From contig CP106741.1 of the NCBI GenBank assembly GCA_030323305.1, forward strand, positions 6,158,764 through 6,222,763: a DNA stretch of 64,000 nucleotides, written 5' to 3'. The notes under the pieces are model-generated. The model had not been told where the DNA came from. It ran no database searches and saw only the letters and a list, made by a program, of their open reading frames with translations. Source of the DNA: Paenibacillus sp. CC-CFT747 (GTDB lineage: Bacteria; Bacillota; Bacilli; Paenibacillales; NBRC-103111). Made by a program: the position numbers and the translations under genes. Shown here piece by piece: positions 36,183-46,263 of this stretch. Each line of letters begins with the position of its first letter. The stretch's first letter is position 1.

Positions 36183-38568
36183 GGGCTCACCGTTCCTTCC
36201 AGGGCGATGTCCGGACTCCGGAACGTGACGCTTCCCGTAACCGCCGCTTTAAGACGCAAGGTCTGGCCATGGAGAAGATAGGGGCCGGCTCCGGCGTTTG
36301 CCAAGGTCCTCCGGATAGATCGAGAGACTCCCAAGCCTGATTTCCTTCGTTCCAGATCTGCAAGGAGACGGGACCCGTGTTGCCGTCCATCTTGACCTGC
36401 AGCTTATCATACTGGGCTCCCTGGTTGCGGGGCAGCCGGTATTCCATGGTCAGCTCCCCGTTATTGGCATGAATCATTCCATTTGGTTCCGTTCCCCACT
36501 CCCGCATGCTGGCGGAGGTGATTTGAGCGGCTACCATTCCCGACGGGATGGTGACCTTTCCTCCCTGAACCGTCGGCATGTCAAGCTCTTGGGTCCACAT
36601 CGTCAGGACGTCAGCATGGGCCGCTTTTCCGTTTACTTGATAAGCGGACGTCTCGTTCGTGCTCCATCCGATGGCGACCGGTCCCTTGGGCTGGCCTTGG
36701 TTCACCAAGCGGTTGTAATAGCTTTGGACGAGCTCGCGCTCCCGGTTATAGGGATCCTGTCCTCCCGTCCGGGGGAACATCAGCCCCCCGATGTCGATGT
36801 ACCCGGGCTGGACGGAGGAGGCAGGTAAAGCAAAGGCCTTCTTCTCTCCGGCTTTCATATCCCCGATCTTGACCGTTTGCATTCGAAAGAAAATATGGAC
36901 GTTCGTCAAATCCCTTGTCGTGGAATTGATCAGCTCTCCCTTCCAGCCGCTCAGGTCAGACGTTCCCGTCACTTCAAACTTTCCCAGCTTCTCGCTTTCT
37001 TCACTTTGGAGAATGGCTTTGCGGACGGACCAATAAGGAACGTTCGTCCATTCAATCCGCTTTGCATGGGGATCTGCATAGAAGACCTGATCGGTGTTCC
37101 CGGTCAGCATGTTCGCGGAGGATCCCCCTGCCCTATTGCATTAATCGACGTCAGAAGCTGGCTCGATGGAGGTAGCTTCACATTATAGGTTCCTCCGCTG
37201 GGGACGAAGACGGCGAGTCCCGTCGTACGCAGTCCTTCCCCCTTACCGTCAAGCTCGACGGTGTTCACCTCGTGGGTGAGGGTGGAGCTTTTGTCCGAAG
37301 CCCCTGCCAGATAGATCGCGACGCTGCTGATAAGAGAAACGGCGGGGATGACAACCCATGCCCATTCCCGCTTATCCATCCGCTTCAGAACGAGATAGAG
37401 AACCGGAGCGACCAACACGACATAGATTCCGAAAAGAAGCAGGAGCAGCTTAAGGGAAGGTGGAGTCAGGGAAGGAAAATAGTTCAAAATGTTCTGGTAT
37501 TCCCAATACCCGGCCGGTACCGGGACCATGCCCATGCCCCCTTGCTTCATGTTCAGGGGCAGAGAGCTGCGCATGATCTTCTCCCAAAGGAAGGGGGTCC
37601 CGTTCCAGGAAGCCACCGGCTCCAGGGAAAGATCATAGGCGGCATACCAGACGGCCCCTTTTCCCGAATCGGCCCGGGCAAAGAGTACGGTGCCTTCCTG
37701 CTCGAGGAACACCTCTCCCTTCTTCAGGGAAGCCTGGGAAACCGTAAACCCTCCCGTCAGGGGCAACGCTTTGCCTGCTTCCGCCTCCAAGGCGCTGAGC
37801 TTGGTTAACGAAGCCGTGCCGGAGTAGGAAACCGGCGACAGCGCCTCGAAGGCTTTGGCGGTTTTCGGATATCCCGCTCCCCCGCCAATACGAGCTGGCC
37901 TCCGCGCTTGACCCAGGAGCCGATGGCTTCGATCTGCTCCGGCTTCCATTGGTCGGTGGCCACATCGTTCAGGACCAGCATATCCAGCCCGTCGAGCATA
38001 AGCGATTCCCCGGAAGCTCCGACGCTTCCAGATGAACGACGCCAATGTCGTATTTATTCTGGTTCAAGAGAGACAAGGAATTCAGCGTGTCCGGGTCCCG
38101 GGCGATGACGCCGACTTGAAGGGATTTGGCAGCACTTGTCTTTATGTAAGTCTCTCCTTTGGCAAAGGACACGGCCTCTCCCTTGCGCATGGAGCCTTTG
38201 TAGAACTCGACCTTATTGTTGTTCTGGTTCATTACCATGCCGGGAAGCGCCATGGAGACGATCTTGGTGCTCGACTTGGGCACCTCGACCGGTTTGACAT
38301 AAACCAGATCCTGACCGCCCTGAGGGTTCGCGACCCGCACGACCAGCTCACCTGTTAAATTCTCGGAAGGGTTGGATAGTGTGAATTGAACGGGAAACCA
38401 GCTTCCCTGCTTTGCCGATCCGTCAAACCCCGCCTTGATTTCGACCTCCACCGAGGCGTTCGCCGCCTTGGCCGGGCCTGCGTTCCAGACGAACAGGAAA
38501 AGGGCGGAGAGCGCCGCCAGAAGCACAACCCGAACGGACAACCATGGACTCCGTATACTCATTTGCAA
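36179..38568 (-). CDS. Large secreted/membrane protein, first gene of the MoxR operon (four frame breaks)
   Basis: TTG start at 38568 (GGGAG upstream) with a signal peptide (VRVVLLAALSALFLFVW ... AKA-A). A beta-sandwich-like extracellular part follows (VEVEIKAGFDGSAKQGSWFP), then a GATase-like region (DMLVLNDVATDQWKPEQIEAIGSW), two membrane helices (KLLLLLFGIYVVLVAPVLYLVL; WVVIPAVSLISSVAIYLAG) and a large C-terminal extracytoplasmic beta domain. Frame changes at about 38010, 37881, 37126 and 36305; repaired length about 796 residues, with the stop overlapping the ATPase start. No established function. Confidence 0.7.
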
Positions 38569-38664
38569 CCGAGAGACTCCCTCTTTCGTAGATGGACAGC
38601 TTTGTCCTTAACCATACAACGATAGAGACCCTCCAAAAGTTGCATAGCCGCCATTTTTTTATTC

Positions 38665-39497
38665 CTATTCCACTCCCCGATCCCGAAATAAGGACGGGGA
38701 GCACCCGCTAGCCGCCTTGAAGTGCTTGCTGAAATGAAATTCATCGGAGTAGCCGCATTCCCGGGCGATTTCCTTCATGGACAGGTCGGAGAACAAGAGA
38801 TAACGCTTGGCATGCTCATACCGGAGTCGGGTTAGGTAAGCCTTGGGCGATATCCCCAGCTCATTCAGGAAAAGCTTGCGGACATAGGAAGGGAAATGCC
38901 GAATCGGCCCGCTGCTTCCTTCAGTCTAATGGAGCTGGAATAATGAGTGTCCAGGTACTCCTTGAACTGACGGAAGGCGGCCCGCGCCGGCTCTTTCTCT
39001 TCCTCCTCGTGCTCCTTCCGGTACAGCACGTACAAGAGCTGAAGCATTCTGGCCCGGGCAGGAAGCTCTCCTCCGGTCTGACCGGGAACCCAGCCTTCCA
39101 GCGTTTCCCGGAACAGACGGGCGATCCCGGAAGCCCGCTCCGGCGAATAGCGCCGAATGAACGGAAGGGCGAACTCCATGACGGGCTCCGCCTCCGCCCA
39201 TCCGCCGCTTCCGAAACGAACGGTTGCCCACTCGGTAAGAAGCATGGTCATCTGCAGAGGCTCCCGCGGATCGGTCTCCATGAAGAGTTCTTTCCCCGGC
39301 TTCAAATAGATCAGGCTGCCGGCAGTTACCTGGTGACGGGTTCCTTCCGCATGAAAAACCCCTTTGCCCCTGTGGATCCAATAAAAGCTGTGACAGCCGA
39401 CCGTGCGCCGGATATCCGACCAGCCGGGGAAAGTGGGCTTCTCCATGGCCAGATGAAGATGAACCGTCAACTCATTCAGCCCAATCGGTTGCTCCAT
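38665..39497 (-). CDS. AraC-family transcriptional regulator (one frame break)
   Basis: N-terminal cupin sensor (SFYWIHRGKGVFHAEG, SLIYLKPGKELFME) and C-terminal pair of helix-turn-helix units, the second after the frame change at about 38892: SYVRKLFLNELGISPKAYLTRLR (two parts) and SMKEIARECGYSDEFHFSKHFK. One base added in the C run restores about 277 residues with the stop at 38665. ATG 39497 with GAGGAGAGG upstream. Divergent from the acyltransferase-fusion gene, which it may control. Confidence 0.85.
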
Positions 39498-39636
39498 TGC
39501 CGCCCCTCCTCTCGTTTGGTTTCAGTATACCAGAAGAAGAGAAGCGTTTTGGACAAAGATGCGTAAGATTTTTTCCATTCCCCCTCCAATCCTCCGGTGC
39601 TAAGATGAAGGCATTCCACTTGCAGGAGGAAGCGTT

Positions 39637-41472
39637 ATGAACAAAGAAACGTTACTCGACGAAGAACTCCAGTACATGCCTTGGAAAGCCAAGTCAGCCG
39701 AACAGCTGGCCCGTCAGCTCGCTTGGCAGGACGTCCTGTCCTCCGCTTACCAGGTGACCTTCGGCCGCGACTGCTTTGTTTCACCCCAAGCTTATTTTGC
39801 TCCGGACTCCCTGGTGATGGGTGATGGAAGCTATATCGCCGCAGGGGCGATGGTCCGGAATACGGAGCTCGTGATGGGAGCGAGCTGCACCGTAAACTCC
39901 TTCGCCGTCCTGGCCGGCCGCATCACGATGGGAGATGGCGTCCGCGTTGCTTCCCATGCGACGATTATGGGCTTCAATCATGGCTTCGCCGACACCGCCT
40001 TGCCCATATACCAGCAGCCCCTGACCGTAAAAGGCATCCTAATCGGCGACGACGTATGGATTGGCGCCAACGCGGTTATCGTGGATGGAGTCACCATCGG
40101 CTCCCACAGCATTATAGCCGCGGGTGCGGTCGTCACGAAGGATATTCCTCCCTACAGCATCGCGGGCGGCAATCCGGCCCGGGTTATCCGCAGCCGGTTG
40201 AAGGAAAACGAGGGCTTCCTTCCCCTTGCTACCTTGGCGGAAAAGGAGACCGCGGCGTCTTCCGCCTCCCCTCCCCATCTCCCTCTCACTCTCCCGATGC
40301 CGCACCATCGCCCCTGCCAATTTCCCGTCATAAGGACCTGGAGAGGAGCCTGGAGGATTTCGGCTGCCGGGTTAGGGGCCAGCTTGAGGAAGTGCTGACC
40401 CGCTATGTAGCGGAAGATTCGGAGGGGCTCTCCTACTTCAACCTTCCCGGCGGCAAAAGGACGGTAAGGGCGTGGTGCGACGCCGTGGAGATCGCCGCCA
40501 TGTTCGGCGAAGCCGCTCCCCATTTCAGCCGGGAGGAGCTGGTGGTACGCCTCCAAGGCTTCCAGGATCCAGCCACGGGCCTTCTGCCCGATCCGTGGAA
40601 TCCTCCCGAACCTTCCGCCGATAATCCCGCTCTTCTCACCGATCACCTCTCCCGGTATCATCTCTTGGCCGTCGGTTATGCTTTGGAGCTCCTTGGCGCC
40701 AGGCTGAGCATCCCCGTCCATGTCGTCGAGAAGATGGACGGGGAGACCCTTTACCGCCAGCTCGACTCCTTGAACTGGAAGACGGGAGCGTGGGGTTGCG
40801 GGGATTGGATCGATGCCTATGCCACGGGGCTTTATCTTAACCTCCGGCATTTCGGTTCGACCCGCCGGCCCGATGCGGTGTTCGGCTGGCTGACGACGCA
40901 TGCCGATCCGCTTACCGGAATGTGGGGAACCCCGACTCCGCAGGAAAGCTGGCTCCAGCCGGTGAACGGCTTTTACCGGCTTACGCGAGCCACCTATGCG
41001 CAGTTTGGGATCCCCTTCCCTACCCGGAGGTCTCGATCGACACGGTGCTCGCCCACAGCCGCAATCCCGCCTTCTTCCGCCGGGACGCCGGCAACGCCTG
41101 CAATGTGCTCGACGTCATCCACCCGCTCTGGCTCTGCCTGAAGCAGACGGATTACCGCCGCGCGGAAGCCGAGGCATGGGCGGAAGCCCAGCTCAGGCGC
41201 GCCCTGACCCGCTGGCAGGACGGCGCGGGCTTCAGCTTCACCCTGGAAGGGGAGAAGCCGCCGGGCTGCAGGGGACGGAAATGTGGCTGAGCATCCTCTA
41301 TCTGCTCGCCGAGGTTTGCGGAGTCAGCCGCTGCCTGGGCTACCAGCCGCAAGGAGTTCACCGCCTTCCGCCGGCCTTCCCCTATCCCGGTGAGCGCATC
41401 CGGCCGGCCCCTTTCCTACTGCATTACGCCAAGAAGACCGCCATCCTGGGGATAGCGGTCTTCTTGACGTAG
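39637..41472 (+). CDS. LbH acyltransferase fused to a helical-repeat domain (three frame breaks)
   Basis: Residues 1-190 are a left-handed beta-helix acetyltransferase (hexapeptide repeats; catalytic His in MGFNHGF; GDDVWIGANAVI; IPPYSIAGGNPARVIRSR). A Pro/Ser linker leads, after a frame change at about 40299, into about 390 residues that look like an alpha/alpha-toroid: GFQDPATGLLPDPW, YHLLAVGYALELLGA, GAWGCGDWIDAYATGLYLNL, HADPLTGMWGTP, VLDVIHPLWLC and LSILYLLAEVCG. Further changes at about 41017 and 41272. No start codon with a ribosome site exists between the halves, so one fused protein of about 612 residues is likely. Substrate unknown. Confidence 0.65.
41431..41465. terminator. Bidirectional terminator between the acyltransferase fusion and yitT
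   Basis: AAGAAGACCGC / GCGGTCTTCTT arms with a 14-nt loop, overlapping the 3' end of the upstream frame. Confidence 0.75.
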
Positions 41473-41495
41473 AGCTATTTGGCAGCCGGGAAGCT

Positions 41496-42379
41496 CTAGT
41501 GAATGTTTTTCTTTTGAAGCGGCCGCCTTTCACATCGTGAATGTTACCGACGGCTAGGAAGGCATGCGGATCCCAATCGTCGACGATGGATTTCAGCTTC
41601 GCTTCCTCCAGCCGCGTAATGACGACGAAGATCACCTTCTTGTCGTCGCCGGTGAAAGCCCCTTCTCCGTTCAGGTACGTGACTCCGCGGCCCAGCCGGT
41701 GCAGCAAGGCGTCTCCGATTTCGCGGTATCTCTCGCTGATGATCCAGACGGATTTCGATTCCTCGAAGCCTTCGATCGTGATATCGATCATCTTGAATGC
41801 GATGTAATAGGCGATGAGGGAATACATGGCTTTATCCCAGCCGAAGACGAAGCCGGAGGAGCTCAAGATAAAGATATTCAGGAACATGATGATTTCCCCA
41901 ACAGAGAAGGGGATTTCTCGTTGATCAGAATGGCCACGATCTCCGTCCCGTCAAGCGAGCCCCCGTTCGGATAACCATCCCGACTCCAATCCCGAGAATG
42001 ATCCCGCCGAAAACGGCGGCCAGCAAAGGATCCGGAGTAACCGCAGGCACGGGATGCAGCAAAGCCGTCCCTATGGACATAACGGTAACCGCAAACAGGG
42101 TGGAGATAGCGAACGTCTTTCCGATTTTTTTATAACCCAGAATCAGGAAAGGAAGATTGAGTAAGAAGAGAAGAAGGCCCAGGAAATCCCCGTCACTTTC
42201 GATACGATGATGGACACGCCGACGATTCCGCCGTCAATGATCGAATTCGGGACGAGGAAAATTTCGATCCCGACCGAGACCAGGGAGGCTCCAAGTAGAA
42301 GAAAGAACGCCTTCTTCAGAAGCTGAATACTCGACATTTTCTTATGCTGAGGAACGACCTTCGGCTCAATGCTTTCCAT
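41496..42379 (-). CDS. YitT-family membrane protein (four frame breaks)
   Basis: YitT/DUF2179-type protein: membrane helices (FFLLLGASLVSVGIEIFLVPNSIIDGG; LLLFLLNLPFLILGYKKIGK; FGGIILGIGVGMVIR; FILSSSGFVFGWDKAMYSLIAYYIAFK, each partly given) and a cytosolic C-terminal DUF2179 domain (SKSVWIISERYREIGDALLHRLGRG, VIFVVITRLEEAKLKSIV) ending KRKNIH. Frame changes at about 42178, 41963, 41900 and 41510, each repaired by one base. ATG 42379 has AAAGGGAGA upstream. About 294 residues. Role in Bacillus unknown. Confidence 0.78.
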
Positions 42380-42583
42380 GGCTGGTCTCCCTTTCTCGCA
42401 TTCAATTTCAAACTCGGCGATGATTTCCTTATGAATCATATCCACCGCCGAAAGCTGCCCTTTCAGGAACTGCTTCATATCCTCGAACTCTTCGCTCGCC
42501 AGCTGCTCCTTGAGGATCGCCTTACGGTGCTCCAGCCGGGCGGCATAGTGCTCGATCTTGGTTTTGCGGTAAGTCTCTGCCAC
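42366..42583 (-). CDS. Small helical protein preceding yitT
   Basis: GTG start at 42583 with AAGGGGG upstream. About 72 residues, almost wholly helical and charged (KIEHYAARLEHRKAILKEQL, FEDMKQFLKGQLSAVDMIHKEI). In the raw frame it reads on into yitT; adding one base at the GGG run near 42390 gives an end ECEKGETSHGKH and a stop overlapping the yitT ATG. An alternative is that it is a true N-terminal extension of YitT. No family recognised. Confidence 0.5.
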
Positions 42584-42624
42584 ATTTCAGCCCCCTTGTC
42601 CTCAAATGTCTACTTTATATTAAT

Positions 42625-42653
42625 ATTGTATACTTATGTATACATTTCGTCAA
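42625..42653 (-). promoter_or_regulatory. Promoter with palindromic operator upstream of yitT
   Basis: On the minus strand TTGACG (42648-42653), a 17-bp spacer and TACAAT (42625-42630). The spacer holds TGTATAC-ATAA-GTATACA (42627-42644), a perfect palindrome of the GTATAC type bound by many GntR regulators. Confidence 0.6.
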
Positions 42654-42745
42654 TGAAAAACTGTTAAGATTTAGAGGTCTCTTTCCGCGGCAGGCCCTCT
42701 CTCTTCTGCATATAATGCAGTAGTGATAACGGGAGAGTGATATTT

Positions 42746-43375
42746 ATGGGGAAGCTTACCTATCTGGCTCTAGGTGATTCCCTTACGGCAGGGGTAGGCG
42801 ACCCTTCCGGGGAGGGATTTGTGGACCTTTACAAGGAACGGCTGCATACCGTTCTGAAGAAGGAAATTCAGGTGCACCGAAAAGGACGCAGCGGGGCAAC
42901 CAGCCTCGACCTCTACGAATGGATCCGCCAGGGAGACGTTCATCCGCTGATCGGTCCCGCCCGGATCATAACGATCAGTGCCGGCGGCAACGATCTCATC
43001 CAAGCGGCCAAGCGGGCTCTTTGGGATGGGGACGACCGGCACTTCACCGAATCCCTTGCCGCCTGCCGGCACCATGTCGGAGAGATTCTGGCGGGCATCC
43101 GGCAGGCCAAGGCGGGCAAGCCTCCTTATATGATCCGCTTGATCGGCCTCTATAATCCCTTCCCTCTTCTTGCCGAAGGAAGGCATTGGGTAAACGAATT
43201 CAATCAAACCTTGAAAGGCTTTACCTCCAAACGAATCCGGATGGCGGAGGTGTATGAGGCCTTCCTCGGAAATGAACAAAAGCTGCTGGCCTATGACCAT
43301 GTCCATCCGAATCCGGAAGGGTACAAAGTCATGGCCGAGCAGCTTGATGTCCTGGGGTATTCCCCGCTCGCCTAG
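42746..43375 (+). CDS. SGNH/GDSL-type hydrolase
   Basis: A 209-residue cytoplasmic or loosely secreted lipase/esterase-like protein. Block I GDSLTAG carries the catalytic Ser, block III GGND the oxyanion Asn, and the C-terminal YDHVHPN the Asp-His pair. No signal peptide. Start at 42746 from GGGAG 10 nt upstream. Substrate unknown. Confidence 0.88.
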   Translation: MGKLTYLALGDSLTAGVGDPSGEGFVDLYKERLHTVLKKEIQVHRKGRSGATSLDLYEWIRQGDVHPLIGPARIITISAGGNDLIQAAKRALWDGDDRHFTESLAACRHHVGEILAGIRQAKAGKPPYMIRLIGLYNPFPLLAEGRHWVNEFNQTLKGFTSKRIRMAEVYEAFLGNEQKLLAYDHVHPNPEGYKVMAEQLDVLGYSPLA

Positions 43376-43384
43376 AGGTTACTA

Positions 43385-44016
43385 TTACTCAAAACGGTCC
43401 CATACCACGATTTCCTCTACGGGAAGCGGCCGCTCGGACGGCCCGGTTGGGCCGCTTTTCCTACGGAAATCAGCATGACCGGGATGTACCGTTCGGGCAC
43501 TTCAAAGGCCTCCACGAACTTCTTCTGATCGAACCCGCCCATCGGGCACGTATCGAGCCCCATCGTTTTGGCTGCCAGCATAAGCTGCATGGAAGCAAGA
43601 GAGGCATTCCGGATGGCCTCGTCACGGGCCACCTGGGGACTTTGATAAGCGGCATTGATTTGGCCGATCAGCGCATCCTTCACCTCTTGCGGAAGAGCTC
43701 CCGCTTTCACCCCTTCGCTGTAGATCGGCTCGGCGTTAAGGTTCGCTTCCAGGTCTCCGAGCACGGCAATGACTGCTGAGCTTTGAACGATCTGCTGCTG
43801 GCCGTAAGCAATCGGAAGCAGCTTCTGCTTCTGCTCGTCGGAATGAACCACAAGGAATTTCCAATGCTGAAGATTCCAAGAGGAAGGAGCCCGGCCTGTC
43901 AGCTTGAGAAGCTCCTTAAGCTCCTCCTTGGACATTTGATATCCGGGGTCATATTGCTTCACCGAACGGCGTTCTCTTAAAGCCGTCTGAAGATCTTGCG
44001 GAACGGATGTTGACAT
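43385..44016 (-). CDS. Nitroreductase-family flavoprotein (one frame break)
   Basis: NAD(P)H-FMN oxidoreductase fold: RRSVKQYDPGYQMSKEELKELL, RAPSSWNLQHWKFLVV (FMN-binding Ser and Asn), DEAIRNASLASMQLMLAAKTMGLDTCPMGGFD and VPVMLISVGKAA. The frame changes at about 43435; one base added gives a normal end VEEIVVWDRFE and a stop at 43385, about 210 residues. GGAGG precedes the second of two tandem ATG codons (44016). Substrate unknown. Confidence 0.88.
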
Positions 44017-44057
44017 CATAATCCTCCTCGAATGGATATTAACTAATGTATGGATAT

Positions 44058-44086
44058 ATACTAACTTTATTATAGTGTGCTGTCAA
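44058..44086 (-). promoter_or_regulatory. Promoter of the nitroreductase gene
   Basis: A perfect TTGACA (44081-44086, inside the lacI end), a 17-bp spacer and TAGTAT (44058-44063). A loose inverted repeat (TTAGTATATATCC / ACATTAGT) covers the -10 and beyond and may bind an HxlR- or MarR-type regulator. Confidence 0.6.
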
Positions 44087-45078
44087 CCCGAAACGGTCGA
44101 ATCGGTCGATGCCCTTAGGATCAGCTCTCCTTTAAGAAGCTCGGGCGAAATGCTGGACGGCGAGGTCATGTTGGCTTGAAGAAGGCGGAACCCGGCTTCC
44201 GCCGCCGCTCTTCTCGGATAATGGATGACGGTAAGGCCGGGATTCGTCTCCGAGGACATCAAGATGTTCTCGCATCCGGCTACGGCAAGCTGCCGCGGTA
44301 CGGCAAGCCCGGCCTCCCGGCAGGCCGAGAGGCAGCCTGCCGCCATAAGGTCGTTCGCGCAGACGACCGCCGTAAACTTGCTCGATCCGCCGAAGGTTTC
44401 CAGCATCGTCCGCTTGGCTCCTTCAAACCTTCCATCCCCGTGCAGAAGATCTTCTTCGCCGTATGACAAGCCCTCGACCTGCAGGGCATTCCGGAAATGC
44501 TTCCAACGGGTTCCATAAGGCGTATGCGTTCCTCCTGCCAGGAAGGCAATGCGCTCGTGCCCTTCCCTCTTTAGATGGGCGATCAGCCTGCGGTATTCCG
44601 CCGTCCAGTCAAGGTCCACGAAAGGCAAGCCCGGCGCGGCAGCGGAAGGCTCCATGATCGACACTGCCGGAAGGCCGATCGTTTGAAAGTAGGCCCATGT
44701 CTCCGGACGGAGCGATTGCCCGAGCAGCACGACTCCGTCCACGCGCCCCGTAAGAAGCCTCCTAAGCTCGTCTTCCCTGCCTGGGCTATAGGTATGATAG
44801 GTTACGACGTTCCCTGCCCGCGACGCCTCCTCCTCCAGATGAAGAAGGATCCCCGCCTCAAAAGGATTTCCCAAAAAGCCGACCAATACCGCAAGCTGTC
44901 CCGTCTTTTTTGTTTTGAGACTGCGCGCCGTTTGATTGGGGACATAGCCCAGCTCGCGGATCGCTTCCATTACCCTTTGCCGGGTTTCTTCTTTTACGAT
45001 GCTTCGGTTATTCAGTACGTACGAAACGACGGCGGTCGAAACGCCCGCCCGTTCGGCCACTTCCTTGCGGCTGACCAT
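44083..45078 (-). CDS. LacI-family transcriptional repressor
   Basis: A 331-residue LacI/GalR regulator. The N-terminal HTH and hinge read RKEVAERAGVSTAVVSYVLNN and SLKTKKTGQLAVL; the periplasmic-binding-like core has VDGVVLLGQS, HERIAFLAGG, AVVCANDLMAAGCL and the C-terminal TVIHYPRRAAAEAG. Start at 45078 (GGAGG upstream); the frame continues further 5' without support. It lies 130 bp downstream of a PhyH gene whose promoter contains a LacI-type palindrome, making that gene a likely target. Confidence 0.93.
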   Translation of the reverse strand: MVSRKEVAERAGVSTAVVSYVLNNRSIVKEETRQRVMEAIRELGYVPNQTARSLKTKKTGQLAVLVGFLGNPFEAGILLHLEEEASRAGNVVTYHTYSPGREDELRRLLTGRVDGVVLLGQSLRPETWAYFQTIGLPAVSIMEPSAAAPGLPFVDLDWTAEYRRLIAHLKREGHERIAFLAGGTHTPYGTRWKHFRNALQVEGLSYGEEDLLHGDGRFEGAKRTMLETFGGSSKFTAVVCANDLMAAGCLSACREAGLAVPRQLAVAGCENILMSSETNPGLTVIHYPRRAAAEAGFRLLQANMTSPSSISPELLKGELILRASTDSTVSG

Positions 45079-45142
45079 CGGAACCCCTCCTGGCGGCCGT
45101 AAGCGGCCTGTAATTAAACCGGTCCGGCCCAACGGACAGAAA

Positions 45143-45172
45143 GAAAGCCTTCCCTAGGAAGGCCTTCGATCC
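45143..45172 (-). terminator. Terminator between phyH-type gene and lacI
   Basis: On the minus strand GAAGGCCTTCC-TAG-GGAAGGCTTTC with T-rich tail. Confidence 0.6.
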
Positions 45173-45209
45173 GGTCGGGCTTGCTGAAACATGACCTTGT
45201 TCGGCAAGC

Positions 45210-46058
45210 TCAGGACACCGGGGATTTCCTATAAGGATCCGACCCGGCAGCGGAATCTCCCCGATACAATTTCTTTAAGGGTACCATAGATTCGTCCGGA
45301 ACGTAATGCTTGAACGGATTATCATCAATGATGCCAAGCAGCTGGCGGCGGTAAGGACTAGCGTCCTTAAGAAGCTCGGGCGACGGGGTCCGGTAATCGA
45401 TCGGCCTCATCCAGATCGGGCTGTACCCGAGAAAAAGCTGGCGCCGGGTTAGGGACGAACGGTTCGGCGCACCGGCGTGCCACAGGTTCTGGGCGAAGAG
45501 GAAGACGTCCCCGGGCTCCCCGCACACCTGCTTCTCCCCGGGCAGCTCCTCCCGGACATTATGATGGCCGGGCCGGAAAGGCTTGTTGTGGGAGCCGGGA
45601 ATGATCTTCGTGTTGCCGCGGTCCGGCTCGGACATGTCGCTGAGGATATAGCAGGTTTTGATATAGTAGGTCGAGGTCAAGCCGTGGATGGCCGGGAAAG
45701 AAGGATGCGGGCCGTCCTGGTGCCAGTTGATGAAGCTTTGGGTTTCGGTCTGAAGATCGTCGGGATTCGGCTTGCGGACCGTGAGATGGGAGATGTGAAG
45801 CTGAATGTTGTAGCCGAGCAGATTGACGACGAGCGGCAAAATGTCCGGATGATCGATCAAATCCGCGATCTCGGGACTCCGCTCCACGCTGTTATAAAGG
45901 TTATAGGAAAGCGATTCCTTCTCTTGGGCCAGCAGCTCATCGATGGCTTGGTTCAAGCGGGTTACCTTCTCGGGACTTAGAACTCCCCTCAGCAGCAGGT
46001 AGCCCTGCTCGTTAAACTCTTCCTTCAGCGCCGGCAGGTCCCATTTAACGGATGTCAT
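45210..46058 (-). CDS. Phytanoyl-CoA dioxygenase (PhyH) family protein
   Basis: A 282-residue Fe(II)/2-oxoglutarate-dependent dioxygenase. The iron triad is visible: H113 and D115 in NWHQDGPHPS and H194 in NLWHAGAPN; R200 and the following Ser-rich strand fit 2-oxoglutarate binding. The N-terminal EEFNEQGYLLLRGVL is typical of the family. Such enzymes hydroxylate small molecules or secondary metabolites; the substrate is not indicated. GGAGGAATG precedes the ATG. The promoter carries a strong palindromic operator, so it is tightly regulated. Confidence 0.9.
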   Translation of the reverse strand: MTSVKWDLPALKEEFNEQGYLLLRGVLSPEKVTRLNQAIDELLAQEKESLSYNLYNSVERSPEIADLIDHPDILPLVVNLLGYNIQLHISHLTVRKPNPDDLQTETQSFINWHQDGPHPSFPAIHGLTSTYYIKTCYILSDMSEPDRGNTKIIPGSHNKPFRPGHHNVREELPGEKQVCGEPGDVFLFAQNLWHAGAPNRSSLTRRQLFLGYSPIWMRPIDYRTPSPELLKDASPYRRQLLGIIDDNPFKHYVPDESMVPLKKLYRGDSAAGSDPYRKSPVS

Positions 46059-46074
46059 GCTTCATTCCTCCTAT

Positions 46075-46128
46075 AATTTACTCGTGTAAATTTATCTGTA
46101 GTATACTCCGCTTATCGGGTCCCTGCAA
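46075..46128 (-). promoter_or_regulatory. Promoter and LacI-type operator of the PhyH gene
   Basis: On the minus strand TTGCAG (46123-46128), 17-bp spacer, TATACT (46100-46105), then a palindrome AATTTAC-ACGA-GTAAATT (46075-46092) covering the transcription start and the region up to the ribosome site. The central CG and 7-bp arms match LacI-family operators, and a LacI gene lies directly downstream. Confidence 0.7.
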
Positions 46129-46177
46129 CGTTTTTTTTGCAGGAACACCCTTGCCCCTCCCTCTTTTCGGATCCACA

Positions 46178-46231
46178 CAAAAACGGCTCCTGCCGGCTTC
46201 ATCCCTCGAAGGGACAAAGCCGGCAGGAGCC
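46178..46231 (-). terminator. Strong terminator after the helical-repeat gene
   Basis: Arms of about 18 bp beginning GGCTCCTGCCGGCTT, internal TCCCTCGAAGGGA loop-stem, and T5 on the minus strand. Confidence 0.9.
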
Positions 46232-46263
46232 GGCGGGACCGGGCCGACTCGGCCGGCCGCTTG

